Assembly: GCA_019323655.1 (NCBI GenBank)
Contig: JAHWGX010000090.1
Location: forward strand, 1-16,987
DNA length: 16,987 nt
Reading direction: 5' to 3'
DNA from: Candidatus Woesearchaeota archaeon
GTDB lineage: Archaea; Nanobdellota; Nanobdellia; Woesearchaeales; GW2011-AR4
This document shows, piece after piece, positions 4,726 to 12,111 of this stretch. The notes beneath the pieces are model-generated. The model was not told the origin of the DNA, searched no databases, and worked only from the letters and a program-made list of their open reading frames with translations. How positions within the stretch are numbered: the stretch's first letter is position 1; the number at the start of each line of letters is the position of its first letter. A program made the translations under genes and the position numbers.

Positions 4726-4865
4726 GGCTGGGGCTCTTTTAGGGGAGGCGGGTGGGCAGAAGCACACAAATAATTAACCAAAATGGTGCGTGTTGTCCCC
4801 ATAGGGCATTAACCAAATGACATCATGGTAGCCCATTTTGACTTTAGTTCCGCTCTGCCCCAGCC
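4726..4865. other. Foldable intergenic region between scpA and prs
   Basis: This stretch has no convincing coding frame but has several inverted repeats. GGGCAGA (4754-4760) pairs with TCTGCCC (4854-4860), enclosing CAAAATGG (4779-4786) with CCATTTTG (4833-4840), which encloses small hairpins CCC-ATA-GGG (4798-4806) and ACC...GGT (4812-4829). An alternative outer stem, GGCTGGGGC (4726-4734) with GCCCCAGCC (4857-4865), uses the same 3' strand and so excludes the first. The prs TATA box lies downstream, so this is probably a separate RNA unit, not a prs leader. Strand and function are unknown. Confidence 0.35.
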
Positions 4866-4882
4866 CGAAAATAACGCAAAAC

Positions 4883-4890
4883 TTTTTAAA
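4883..4890 (+). promoter_or_regulatory. TATA box for the prs-pfdA-ftsY operon
   Basis: TTTTTAAA is about 42 nt before ATG 4929, predicting a leader of roughly 15-20 nt that contains the Shine-Dalgarno-like GGCGGT (4919-4924). Confidence 0.5.
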
Positions 4891-4928
4891 CAAAGCGCAG
4901 TTATTGAATATGCAATTTGGCGGTAAAA

Positions 4929-5897
4929 ATGAAAGAAAAACTCAGGATAATATCAGGCAATGCAAACAAAAGCCTCGCCTTAGAGGTAGCCAGACAGCTG
5001 AATGTACAGCTCACCCCAATGGACATACATAAGTTCAGCGATGGGGAGCTTTACGCAAGAGTACTGGAAAGCGTCCGGGGCTCTGATGTCTTTGTGATAC
5101 AGCCGACAAGCCCTGATGCAAACCTCCACCTCATGGAGCTTCTGATAATGGTTGATGCCTTAAAAAGGGCATCTCCGCAGAGAATAACTGCTGTAATACC
5201 TTACTTCGGGTATTCAAGGCAGGACAGAAAAACAAAGCCCCGTGAGCCAATAACCGCAAAGCTTGTCGCAAAGCTTATTGAGGCAGCTGGAGTTGACAGG
5301 GTTATGACATTTGACCTGCATGTAGCCCAGGTGCAGGGTTTCTTTGACATAGCATCTGACAATCTTGACTTAATCCCAATTTACGCAGAGCACATAATCA
5401 ACAAAAAACTCAAAAACCTTGTTGTTGTTGCGCCTGATGTCGGCAGCGCTCCAAGGGCAAGGGCATTGGCAAGGGTGATACATGCACCAATAGCAATAGT
5501 TGACAAAAGAAGGCCTGAGCAGGGCATTGCAAAAGTGGAAAATGTTATTGGGGACGTTAAAAACAAAACAGTTGTTATGGTAGACGATATGATAGACACA
5601 GCAGGCACTATTACAGAAGCAGCCTCATTATTAAAAAAATACGGCGCAAACGACATCTATGTGCTGGCAACGCACCCAGTCCTGTCCGGGCCTGCAATAA
5701 AAAGGCTGCAGGAATCTCCTGTAAAAGAAATCCTTGTCACAAACACAATAGAGCTTTCCAAAGAAAAAAAGATAAAAAAAATAGAGGTAATTTCCATAGC
5801 CCCGTTGCTTGCAGAAACCATAAAAAGGGCCCATGAGGGAATGCCCATGGGAGTCGTCTACGAAGAAATGTATAAGAAGCTGAAGAAAAAGGTTTAA
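4929..5897 (+). CDS. prs: Ribose-phosphate pyrophosphokinase (PRPP synthetase)
   Basis: Transfers pyrophosphate from ATP to ribose 5-phosphate to make PRPP, the precursor of nucleotides, histidine and tryptophan. The protein has 322 residues, close to the normal length. Conserved segments include SDGELYARVLESVRG near the N-terminus, the ATP/flexible-loop region PYFGYSRQDRKTKPREPI, FDLHVAQVQGFFD with the metal-binding His, and the PRPP-binding loop VVMVDDMIDTAGT near residues 215-227. ATG 4929 (MKEKLRIISG) was preferred over TTG 4917 because GGCGGT lies just upstream and family members begin near this point. It is the first gene of a plus-strand operon; the next start codon follows its stop directly. 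Confidence 0.95.
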   Translation: MKEKLRIISGNANKSLALEVARQLNVQLTPMDIHKFSDGELYARVLESVRGSDVFVIQPTSPDANLHLMELLIMVDALKRASPQRITAVIPYFGYSRQDRKTKPREPITAKLVAKLIEAAGVDRVMTFDLHVAQVQGFFDIASDNLDLIPIYAEHIINKKLKNLVVVAPDVGSAPRARALARVIHAPIAIVDKRRPEQGIAKVENVIGDVKNKTVVMVDDMIDTAGTITEAASLLKKYGANDIYVLATHPVLSGPAIKRLQESPVKEILVTNTIELSKEKKIKKIEVISIAPLLAETIKRAHEGMPMGVVYEEMYKKLKKKV

Positions 5898-6326
5898 ATG
5901 GAAGAACAAAAAGAAAAACTGCAGTCGCTTTACCTCGAATTCCAGATTCTGGACCAGCAAATAAAGCAGCTTGAAAAGCAAGGTACAATGCTCAGCAGCC
6001 AGCTCATGGAGCTTGTGGCAACAAGCCAGAGCCTGGAAGAAATGAAAAATGTAAAAGAAAACACAGAAATACTTGTCCCTTTAAGCAGCGGGATATATGC
6101 AAAGGCAGAGCTCAAAGACAACAAAAAATTCATTGTGAACGTAGGCTCAAACACAGCTGTTGCCAAGGACATAGGCACAACTAAACAGCTTATAGAAACC
6201 CAGATTAATGAAATACAAAAACTGCAGGAAGGGCTCACAAAAAAACTGCAGGACTATACCTATAAAGCAGCTTTGCTTGAGCAGGAGATAAGTGAGCTTG
6301 CTTCTTCAGATGAGAATAACAACTAA
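5898..6326 (+). CDS. pfdA: Prefoldin alpha subunit
   Basis: The 142-residue protein is the alpha subunit of the jellyfish-shaped alpha2beta4 prefoldin, which holds unfolded proteins for transfer to the thermosome. The architecture is two long coiled-coil helices (about residues 3-50 and 95-138) flanking a beta-hairpin region with ILVPLSSGIYAKAELKDNKK followed by FIVNVGSNTAVAKD, which is the family signature. The start ATG abuts the prs stop codon, so translation is probably coupled. Clustering with ftsY is common in archaea. The beta subunit is not in this window. Confidence 0.92.
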   Translation: MEEQKEKLQSLYLEFQILDQQIKQLEKQGTMLSSQLMELVATSQSLEEMKNVKENTEILVPLSSGIYAKAELKDNKKFIVNVGSNTAVAKDIGTTKQLIETQINEIQKLQEGLTKKLQDYTYKAALLEQEISELASSDENNN

Positions 6327-6340
6327 ACAGGTTGCCTAAG

Positions 6341-7576
6341 ATGTTTAAATTCTTAAAAGAAAAGTTAAAAGGGGCTATATCCAAACTATCCAGGAAAGTA
6401 GAAGAGGAAGCCAAGGCAGAAGAGCCGATAAAAGAAGAAGCACTAGAAGAAAAAAAGGAAGAAATAAAAGAGGGGTTTCCTGAAACAGGAAAGGAGCAAA
6501 AAGAAGAGAGTGCCGTAGTGGAAGAAGAGGAAGCAAAAAAAAAGCCTCTTATGACAAGAGAAGAGCAAAAAGAGAAAACAAAAGAAGAGTCTCCTGTAAT
6601 AAGAGAAAGGGAAAAATGGGAAACAAAAAAAGAAATATCTCAACCTAAAGAAAAAGCGATTGAAGAAGAGCCAAAGCCAGAGGAAAAAGCAAAAGAAAAA
6701 GGCTTTTTTGGAAGATTAAAGGAAAAGATATCCACAACAACGCTTTCTTACGAAAAATTTGAAAACCTGTTTTCTGACCTGGAGATAATACTGCTTGAAA
6801 ACAATGTTGCTTTTGAGGTGATAGAAAAAATAAAGTCAGACCTGGGAAAAAATCTTGTGGAAAAGCCGATAAAAAGGAATAAAATTGAGGAATCCGTTAA
6901 AGAGTCATTAAAAAATTCTGTAAATGAGTTGTTTAATGTTGAAGAGATAAGCTTATTGGAAAAGATAAGGCAAAAAAAGGAAAAGCCATTTGTAATTTCA
7001 TTCTTAGGAATCAATGGCTCCGGAAAAACAACAACAATAGCAAAAATCGCAGATATGCTCAGAAAAAACAAGGTATCATGCATTCTTGCAGCCTCTGACA
7101 CTTTCAGGGCAGCTTCTATTGAGCAGCTCCAGATTCACGCAGACAAATTGGGGATAAAAATAATAAAGCACGATTACGGCTCTGACCCTGCGGCAGTTGC
7201 ATTTGACGCAATCAAGCATGCAAAGGCAAAAAACATTGATGCTGTCTTAATTGACACAGCAGGAAGAATGCACAGCAACATTAACCTTATAGAGGAAATG
7301 AAAAAAATCATCAGGGTTGCAAAGCCCGACCTAAAAATATTTGTAGGCGAATCAATAACAGGAAATGACTGCATTGAGCAGGCAAAAACATTTAACGAAG
7401 CTGTTGGAATAGACGGAATTATTTTAGCCAAAGCTGATGTAGATGAAAAAGGCGGAGCAGCTATTTCCGTAAGCTACGTAACAAACAAGCCAATAATTTA
7501 CTTAGGCACAGGCCAGGAATATAAAGACTTAAAAGAATTCGAGCCGGGTTTAATTGTGGAAGGGCTGGGGCTTTGA
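6341..7576 (+). CDS. ftsY: Signal recognition particle receptor FtsY
   Basis: This is the GTPase that docks SRP-ribosome complexes at the membrane and hands them to the Sec translocon. The protein has 411 residues from ATG 6341; AGGTTG lies shortly upstream, and a TTG three codons earlier was rejected. About residues 1-125 form a highly charged, Glu/Lys-rich A-region, longer than in many archaeal homologues. The N domain follows, then the SRP GTPase G domain: P-loop GINGSGKTTT (about 222-231), DTFRAAS, DTAGR (about 305-309), LAKADVDEKGGAA (about 362-374), and the closing GTGQEYKDL. The Asp of the guanine-specificity motif is present. It is the last gene of the operon and converges with the next gene, which is on the minus strand. 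Confidence 0.95.
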   Translation: MFKFLKEKLKGAISKLSRKVEEEAKAEEPIKEEALEEKKEEIKEGFPETGKEQKEESAVVEEEEAKKKPLMTREEQKEKTKEESPVIREREKWETKKEISQPKEKAIEEEPKPEEKAKEKGFFGRLKEKISTTTLSYEKFENLFSDLEIILLENNVAFEVIEKIKSDLGKNLVEKPIKRNKIEESVKESLKNSVNELFNVEEISLLEKIRQKKEKPFVISFLGINGSGKTTTIAKIADMLRKNKVSCILAASDTFRAASIEQLQIHADKLGIKIIKHDYGSDPAAVAFDAIKHAKAKNIDAVLIDTAGRMHSNINLIEEMKKIIRVAKPDLKIFVGESITGNDCIEQAKTFNEAVGIDGIILAKADVDEKGGAAISVSYVTNKPIIYLGTGQEYKDLKEFEPGLIVEGLGL

Positions 7577-7651
7577 TAATTCTGTTTATGAAAGAGCACT
7601 TCTATAAGCACTTGCTGAAATAGGATTGCTTGTTGTAAACTTAGATGCAAC

Positions 7652-9250
7652 TCAAGTAGACCCACTACCTTTAATCTGACCTATCCTATTTTCCATGGCT
7701 GCCATTGCTTCTCCTATGTAACCAGAGTTTCTCTCATTAGCAGCCTCAATTTCTTTAGCAAGCATTGTATCTTCCTCTAAGAGTTGGTTAATCTGGTTAG
7801 TGACAATGCTAGTTTTTTCCTTTATACGCAGCGTAAGTTGTTTTAGGAATTCGCTTACTCTGGCTGCATAGTCATTTTCTCCTCCTGCTTTTTTAATATC
7901 TTCTAACAACCTTTTGATATTAGCTCTTTGATCATCCCCTTTAGCAATTGTAGATATCCATTCTGTGGCCTTAGCTAAAATTTCATTAACTGCGTCCTCT
8001 GCTTGGGTTAGACTCTGGGAGAATTGATTATAAGCATACATCTGCGTGGCCATATTGATTGAGCGCACAAGTATTCTACGCAACCCATTATCAAACTCTT
8101 GATCTCCAGTGATTATTTCTGCATATATTTTGTAAAAATGTCCAAGCCCCCCAGAAAAATGTTTTGCCAGCGCATATGGATCTTTATACTTATTAGGTAT
8201 TTTTTCAAGTTCTCCGGCAATTTTCTTAAGTATAGTGCATCTACTTCCCAAAGCTTTCTCTCTTCTCCCAATATCCCTCTCATACCTTTTTACTTGCTTC
8301 TCTTCTAGCGATATACTTTTAAGAATTAATTTAATTTTTCTGTCTTCAAAAGCCATCACCTTGTATATGCGTTTTAGCTGTTTATTAAACATAGCTACAA
8401 CGGCAAGATTCTTCCTTAATAGCTTAATCTCCTTTCTAAGTTGTGAAATAGCATCTGTACTGCTTTCTTTAGAGCTTTTAGTTATTTTAAGCTCTTTTTT
8501 CTTAGCCTTAATAGCCTCCTTAATGTCTCTAATCTCTCTTTTAAAACTCTTTCTTTCTTTCCTCTCTGCTTTTAAAAGATCTCTTAAGAGTATTTTTGCT
8601 TTACTGATACCATCTGTAGCTGCTTTGGCAACTATTTTAAGCTTAGCTAATAATTCCCTATGAGCATGTTCTTTACTTTTTTCAGAGTCTACTGCATCGT
8701 TAATCAGCCTGTTGCAAGCCTTAAAGAGATTTTTCAAATAACCTGCTACTTGTGTATTAATTATTCTGCGTCCTTCTAAATCTTTGATAGTCTCAGTTAG
8801 TTCATAAACTCTATTCATTCCTTTCAATTGCAGCTGTATTTTTGACTTTTCAGTCTTCAAATATTCCTCAATGTACTTAAGCATAGCCTCAACAGAAGCA
8901 ATAATAGCCGAACTATGAACTTCTAAAGCCGCTGTAGCTTTTTCCACTCCTCCTTCACTTGCAGCCGCTTTGGCAATATTTAATCCTAACCCAGCCCCTC
9001 TCCCAAAAGCCCTTTCTTCACCCGCTTCAAGATGTTTATGTCTAATCAACCATTTGAGACTGCCTGCAATATTACCTAACCCAACTTCTCGATCCATTAA
9101 CTCTTCAGAACCGCTTATACTCTCTGAACTCCGCTGAATCCATAAGTGGATGGCATAAATAATAACAATTATAATGAAGAATCCGCCGCCAACTCCGGCT
9201 ATGCTCCCTTTGCCAAAACTTAAATTGCCTATTGCGCTGAAATCCACCAT
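7652..9250 (-). CDS. Membrane-anchored coiled-coil protein of unknown function
   Basis: The protein has 532 residues. A short N-terminus is followed by one transmembrane segment (about residues 19-38, GVGGGFFIIIVIIYAIHLWI), then a basic flank that suggests the C-terminal part is cytoplasmic. Almost all the rest is predicted helical, with long charged coiled-coil stretches, strongest around residues 215-330 (LLRDLLKAERKERKSFKRE, then IRDIKEAIKAKKKELK and SQLRKEIKLLRKNLA). No enzymatic motif was recognised. A TATA box 28 nt before ATG 9250 predicts a leaderless mRNA. It lies convergent with ftsY and just downstream of the helicase fragment. The lack of a known domain suggests a lineage-specific protein, possibly a surface or scaffold factor, but that is conjecture. 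Confidence 0.7.
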   Translation of the reverse strand: MVDFSAIGNLSFGKGSIAGVGGGFFIIIVIIYAIHLWIQRSSESISGSEELMDREVGLGNIAGSLKWLIRHKHLEAGEERAFGRGAGLGLNIAKAAASEGGVEKATAALEVHSSAIIASVEAMLKYIEEYLKTEKSKIQLQLKGMNRVYELTETIKDLEGRRIINTQVAGYLKNLFKACNRLINDAVDSEKSKEHAHRELLAKLKIVAKAATDGISKAKILLRDLLKAERKERKSFKREIRDIKEAIKAKKKELKITKSSKESSTDAISQLRKEIKLLRKNLAVVAMFNKQLKRIYKVMAFEDRKIKLILKSISLEEKQVKRYERDIGRREKALGSRCTILKKIAGELEKIPNKYKDPYALAKHFSGGLGHFYKIYAEIITGDQEFDNGLRRILVRSINMATQMYAYNQFSQSLTQAEDAVNEILAKATEWISTIAKGDDQRANIKRLLEDIKKAGGENDYAARVSEFLKQLTLRIKEKTSIVTNQINQLLEEDTMLAKEIEAANERNSGYIGEAMAAMENRIGQIKGSGST

Positions 9251-9274
9251 TATTCATTTACCCGCTAAGAACAG

Positions 9275-9282
9275 ATATAAAC
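9275..9282 (-). promoter_or_regulatory. TATA box for the membrane coiled-coil gene
   Basis: GTTTATAT on the minus strand is centred about 28 nt before ATG 9250. It sits in the short gap after the helicase stop codon, so the two genes can be transcribed separately. Confidence 0.6.
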
Positions 9283-9286
9283 TTTT

Positions 9287-9952
9287 CTATTGCTCAAACT
9301 CAACTTCCCCGTCCAAATAAACGCCTTTGTGCAGCTTTACCGGCCTCCAGTTGTCTGTGACAAGCTCTGCATCGAGCCATTCAGCAAGCTCCTCGGGGTT
9401 TCCAATTGTTGCTGACAGGGCAATAATCTGCGATTTTTTGAGCAATTGCCTTAAGATTGTGAGCAATATTTCCAGTGTTGGCCCTCTTCCGGCATCATTA
9501 AGCAGGTGTATTTCATCCACGATTATTGTTGAAACCAGGCTTAGCCATGGTGCGTGATGCCTGATGAGAGAATCCATTTTTTCCGATGTGGTAATGATTA
9601 AATCACAATCAACCAGATAAGAGTCAGTGCTGTCAATATCCCCAATTGACAATGCAATTTTTGCTATGCCGCCATACCTTTTCTTAAAATCCCTGTATTT
9701 TTCAGATGCCAATGCCTTCAGGGGAACAATGTAAATTGCCTTTCCCTTTCCCCCAATAATTGACTTCAAGGCGGCAAGCTCTGCAATCAAAGTTTTTCCG
9801 GAAGCAGTTGGAGTGCACACAAGAAGATTCTTTCCGTCTAACAGCCCTTTTTTAACAGCCTTTTCCTGAGCCGGCCTAAGCTTGGTTATTTCTTTTTCGA
9901 GAATTTGGTATAATTCCTCCGGAAGTTTATTCTTGATTAATTCTAATTCCAT
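9287..9952 (-). CDS. Truncated Hel308/Ski2-like helicase: first RecA domain only
   Basis: The protein has 221 residues from ATG 9952-9950, which lies 27 nt after a TATA box. It contains a complete first RecA-like domain of a superfamily 2 DExH helicase: Q-motif LRPAQEKAVKKGL, motif I TPTASGKT (about 46-53), Ia VPLKALASEK, Ib TTSEKMDSLIRH, II DEIHLL (about 145-150) and III SATIGN (about 179-184). It stops at TAG after GEVEFEQ, where full-length Hel308 (about 700 residues) continues into RecA domain 2, winged helix and ratchet domains. Motifs IV-VI are absent, and only 36 nt separate it from the next gene. Alone it could bind ATP but should not unwind DNA. It may be a split gene with its other half elsewhere, a decayed paralogue, or a regulatory fragment. 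Confidence 0.8.
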   Translation of the reverse strand: MELELIKNKLPEELYQILEKEITKLRPAQEKAVKKGLLDGKNLLVCTPTASGKTLIAELAALKSIIGGKGKAIYIVPLKALASEKYRDFKKRYGGIAKIALSIGDIDSTDSYLVDCDLIITTSEKMDSLIRHHAPWLSLVSTIIVDEIHLLNDAGRGPTLEILLTILRQLLKKSQIIALSATIGNPEELAEWLDAELVTDNWRPVKLHKGVYLDGEVEFEQ

Positions 9953-9974
9953 AATTAAAGATAGGCTCAATTGA

Positions 9975-9982
9975 TTTTTAAA
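9975..9982 (-). promoter_or_regulatory. TATA box for the truncated helicase gene
   Basis: TTTAAAAA on the minus strand is centred about 27 nt before ATG 9952. This supports that start over a longer frame running back into the structured RNA copy. Confidence 0.55.
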
Positions 9983-10026
9983 CATTGTGAAATGCAATGG
10001 CAAATCTTCAATAAGCAAGGATATAA

Positions 10027-10099
10027 ATTCCAGCAGCATTGCCAGCGGGTTCTTAATGCTGTTTAGCCCAATAGATGCCGACCGCATTGGGGAGGCGTA
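10027..10099 (-). ncRNA. Two-hairpin structured RNA candidate, copy 2
   Basis: Second copy of the element at 3768-3839. Hairpin 1 is CCCAAT/ATTGGG and hairpin 2 is CAGCATT/AATGCTG, each pairing perfectly although several paired bases differ from copy 1. TCGGCA and AAGAACCCGCTGGC in the loops are identical in both copies. It sits in the divergent region between the truncated helicase and galT, on the helicase strand, but the helicase has its own TATA box between the element and the start codon. The element therefore probably has its own transcript. One reading frame through it also gives a peptide similar to copy 1; see the findings. Confidence 0.55.
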
Positions 10100-10157
10100 A
10101 ACTTTTAAGGAATAATCATTATTAAAAACAAAAATATTGCAACATCCAAATCAAAAC

Positions 10158-10166
10158 CTTTAAATA
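10158..10166 (+). promoter_or_regulatory. TATA box for galT
   Basis: CTTTAAATA is centred about 27 nt before ATG 10189, with no Shine-Dalgarno between, predicting a leaderless message. Confidence 0.6.
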
Positions 10167-10188
10167 AGCCTATTGGAGAATATTAAGC

Positions 10189-11133
10189 ATGGGAATACTA
10201 AGAAAGGACTACATACTTGACAGGTGGGTTTATTACGCTGCTGAAAGAAAAAAGAGGCGTATGGAATTTAAGGAAGAGTCCCCTGTAATTGACAATAAGA
10301 TATGCTTTTTCTGCCCGGGAAACGAGAACCTTACTCCAAAGGAAATCGGCCGCGTAGAATACAAAGACTCCTGGAAGGTAAGGTGGTTTCCAAACAAGTT
10401 TCCTGCTGTTGAGCTGAAAGGAAACGCGGAAATAAAAGCAAAAAACAAATTCCTTAGGGAAGGGAAAGCCTATGGTTTTCATGAAGTAATCGCAGAAACA
10501 AGAGACCACGAAAAGCAGCTTTCAGACTTAAGCGCAGAGCATATAAAAGAAATACTGGGCGTATACGCGCTGAGAATAAAAGCCCTGTCAAAGCTGAAGG
10601 GCATAAAGTACGTGGTTGTCTTTAAGAACCAGGGCCATAAAGCAGGCACATCCCTTGTGCATTCACACACGCAGATAGCTGCCATTTCAATACTTCCGGA
10701 AAGTGTAATGGAGGAAATCAAAGCTGCGAAAAAATTCAAGAAATGCCCTTACTGCAGCATAATAGGATTAGAGTCGAAAAGCAAAAGAAACATATTGGAA
10801 AACAAAAGTGTAATTGCTTTTGCCCCTTATGCATCAAGGTTTAATTTTGAAGCGTGGATTTTTCCGAAAAGGCACGTCAGGAATATAACAGAAATGTATG
10901 AAAACGAGCTGTACGATATGGCATTTGCGCTAAAAAAAATACTTCTAAAATTAAAAGAACTGAATGCCTCTTATAACTTTTTCCTGCATTACGCCCCAAA
11001 AGGAACAGATTTGCACTTCCACATTGAAGTAACTCCAAGAATTGGAAAATTCGGGGGCTTTGAATATTCAACAGGCGCGATAATAAATTCTGTAACTCCG
11101 GAAGAAGCTGCAAGGTTTTACAGGGGAAAATAA
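10189..11133 (+). CDS. galT: Galactose-1-phosphate uridylyltransferase family protein (HIT superfamily)
   Basis: The 314-residue protein has the two-HIT-domain layout of GalT, which exchanges UMP between UDP-glucose and galactose 1-phosphate through a uridylyl-histidine intermediate (Leloir pathway). Visible features are the N-terminal DRWVYYAAERKKR segment, a Cys pair CFFCPGNE (about 39-46), the active-site GTSLVHSHTQI with His158-x-His160-x-Gln162, a second Cys pair CPYC (186-189), and DLHFHIEVTPR near the C-terminus. Two CxxC pairs suggest bound zinc. The active-site motif is HSHTQ, not the HPHGQ of bacterial GalT, so another hexose-1-phosphate nucleotidylyl transfer is possible. The ROK sugar kinase follows 74 nt later on the same strand. 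Confidence 0.82.
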   Translation: MGILRKDYILDRWVYYAAERKKRRMEFKEESPVIDNKICFFCPGNENLTPKEIGRVEYKDSWKVRWFPNKFPAVELKGNAEIKAKNKFLREGKAYGFHEVIAETRDHEKQLSDLSAEHIKEILGVYALRIKALSKLKGIKYVVVFKNQGHKAGTSLVHSHTQIAAISILPESVMEEIKAAKKFKKCPYCSIIGLESKSKRNILENKSVIAFAPYASRFNFEAWIFPKRHVRNITEMYENELYDMAFALKKILLKLKELNASYNFFLHYAPKGTDLHFHIEVTPRIGKFGGFEYSTGAIINSVTPEEAARFYRGK

Positions 11134-11207
11134 GAATAAACAGATTAATTAGTTAAAGTATATCCCGTTAATATTAATTGGAATAAAAAACCAAAAATCC
11201 TATTGAA

Positions 11208-12068
11208 ATGGAAAACATAATTGGTGTTGATTTAGGCGGAACCAATATAAAAAGCGCATTAATTTCCCCAAAAGGAAAAATAATCAAAAAATACGAAACA
11301 GCAACAGAAGCAAAAAAAGGCGCAAAAGAAGTAATAAAAAACATTTTTTCTTCAATACAAAAAGTAAAATCCGGAAAAATAAAAGGCATAGGGATAGGAA
11401 GCCCGGGGCCAATGGACTACAAAAAAGGGATTATAAAAAGTGCTGTTGTTAATCTCCCGTTAAGGAATGTGCCTTTAAGGAAAATAATCCAAAAAAAATT
11501 CAAAATTCCAACTTTTCTTGACAATGACGCAAACTGCTTTGCGCTTGCAGAAGCAGTTTTTGGCCAGGGAAAAAATTATGAAAATGTTGTAGGCATAACA
11601 TTAGGCACTGGGATTGGTGGTGGTATTGTAATAAACAAAAAGATATTCCATGGAAGAAGCAATGCTGCAGAGTTTGGCCATATGACAATAAAATATGATG
11701 GCAGTAAAAGCAGGTGCGGAAATCATGGCTGTATAGAAACCCTTGCAGCAGCAAGAGGTATTACTGCTGTTTACGGCAGCAGCAGTCCGCATCTTATCCA
11801 TAAACTGGCCTTGCAGGGGAATAAAAAAGCTATTAGAACTTACGAAAAAATAGGCTATTATCTAGGCATAGGATTAGCAAACATAATGTATGCCCTTGAC
11901 CCGGACATTATTGTTATAGGGGGAAAAATCTCAAATGCATGGAAATTATTCAGCAAAAGCATGAACAAAACAGTAGGAGGAAGATACTTTGCCAAACCAT
12001 GCAAAATAGTGAAATCAAAATTAAAAGATGCTGGGATTTTGGGCGCTGGTGCGCTGGTTTTGTCATGA
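11208..12068 (+). CDS. ROK-family sugar kinase (probable glucokinase)
   Basis: The 286-residue protein would phosphorylate a hexose, most likely glucose, with ATP. It has the N-terminal phosphate-binding motif IGVDLGGTNIKSA, sugar-binding LDNDANCFALAEA (about 104-116), VGITLGTGIGGGIV (about 129-142), EFGHM with the metal-adjacent His (155-159), and the ROK zinc-site region CGNHGCIE (about 170-177). The usual ROK site is CxCGxxGCxE. Here the first Cys is replaced by Ser (SRCGNHGC), though the remaining two Cys and the His are present. Sugar specificity cannot be read from sequence; N-acetylmannosamine or fructose kinases are alternatives. It may be expressed with galT; an AT-rich stretch before it could also hold its own promoter. 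Confidence 0.88.
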   Translation: MENIIGVDLGGTNIKSALISPKGKIIKKYETATEAKKGAKEVIKNIFSSIQKVKSGKIKGIGIGSPGPMDYKKGIIKSAVVNLPLRNVPLRKIIQKKFKIPTFLDNDANCFALAEAVFGQGKNYENVVGITLGTGIGGGIVINKKIFHGRSNAAEFGHMTIKYDGSKSRCGNHGCIETLAAARGITAVYGSSSPHLIHKLALQGNKKAIRTYEKIGYYLGIGLANIMYALDPDIIVIGGKISNAWKLFSKSMNKTVGGRYFAKPCKIVKSKLKDAGILGAGALVLS

Positions 12069-12096
12069 ACAGTTATTTCCCAAAACAACTAAGGAA

Positions 12097-12111
12097 TCCT
12101 ATTTTTTAGGA
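12097..12111. terminator. Small T-rich palindrome between the convergent ROK kinase and helical-repeat genes
   Basis: TCCTA-TTTTT-TAGGA is a perfect 5-bp inverted repeat around a T run. It overlaps the stop codon of the minus-strand gene and lies 29 nt after the kinase stop. It could help end transcription in the plus direction, where the run is T, but the evidence is weak. Confidence 0.25.

Noticed and set aside
4838..5032. A 64-codon plus-strand frame overlapping the start of prs
   Set aside because: It overlaps prs in another frame, crosses the prs TATA box and shows no recognisable protein features.
6341..6720. The purine-rich A-region of ftsY as a low-complexity repeat element
   Set aside because: The sequence is an open Glu/Lys-rich coding stretch in frame with the GTPase domain, as is usual for FtsY A-domains.
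7590..7640. Repeated AGCACTT motif between ftsY and the coiled-coil gene
   Set aside because: Only two short direct copies in a convergent spacer, with no palindrome or T run to support a terminator or binding site.
9953..10087. N-terminal extension of the helicase fragment through structured RNA copy 2
   Set aside because: The extension resembles the copy 1 frame and no helicase. A TATA box at 9975-9982 sets the start at ATG 9952, where the family sequence begins.
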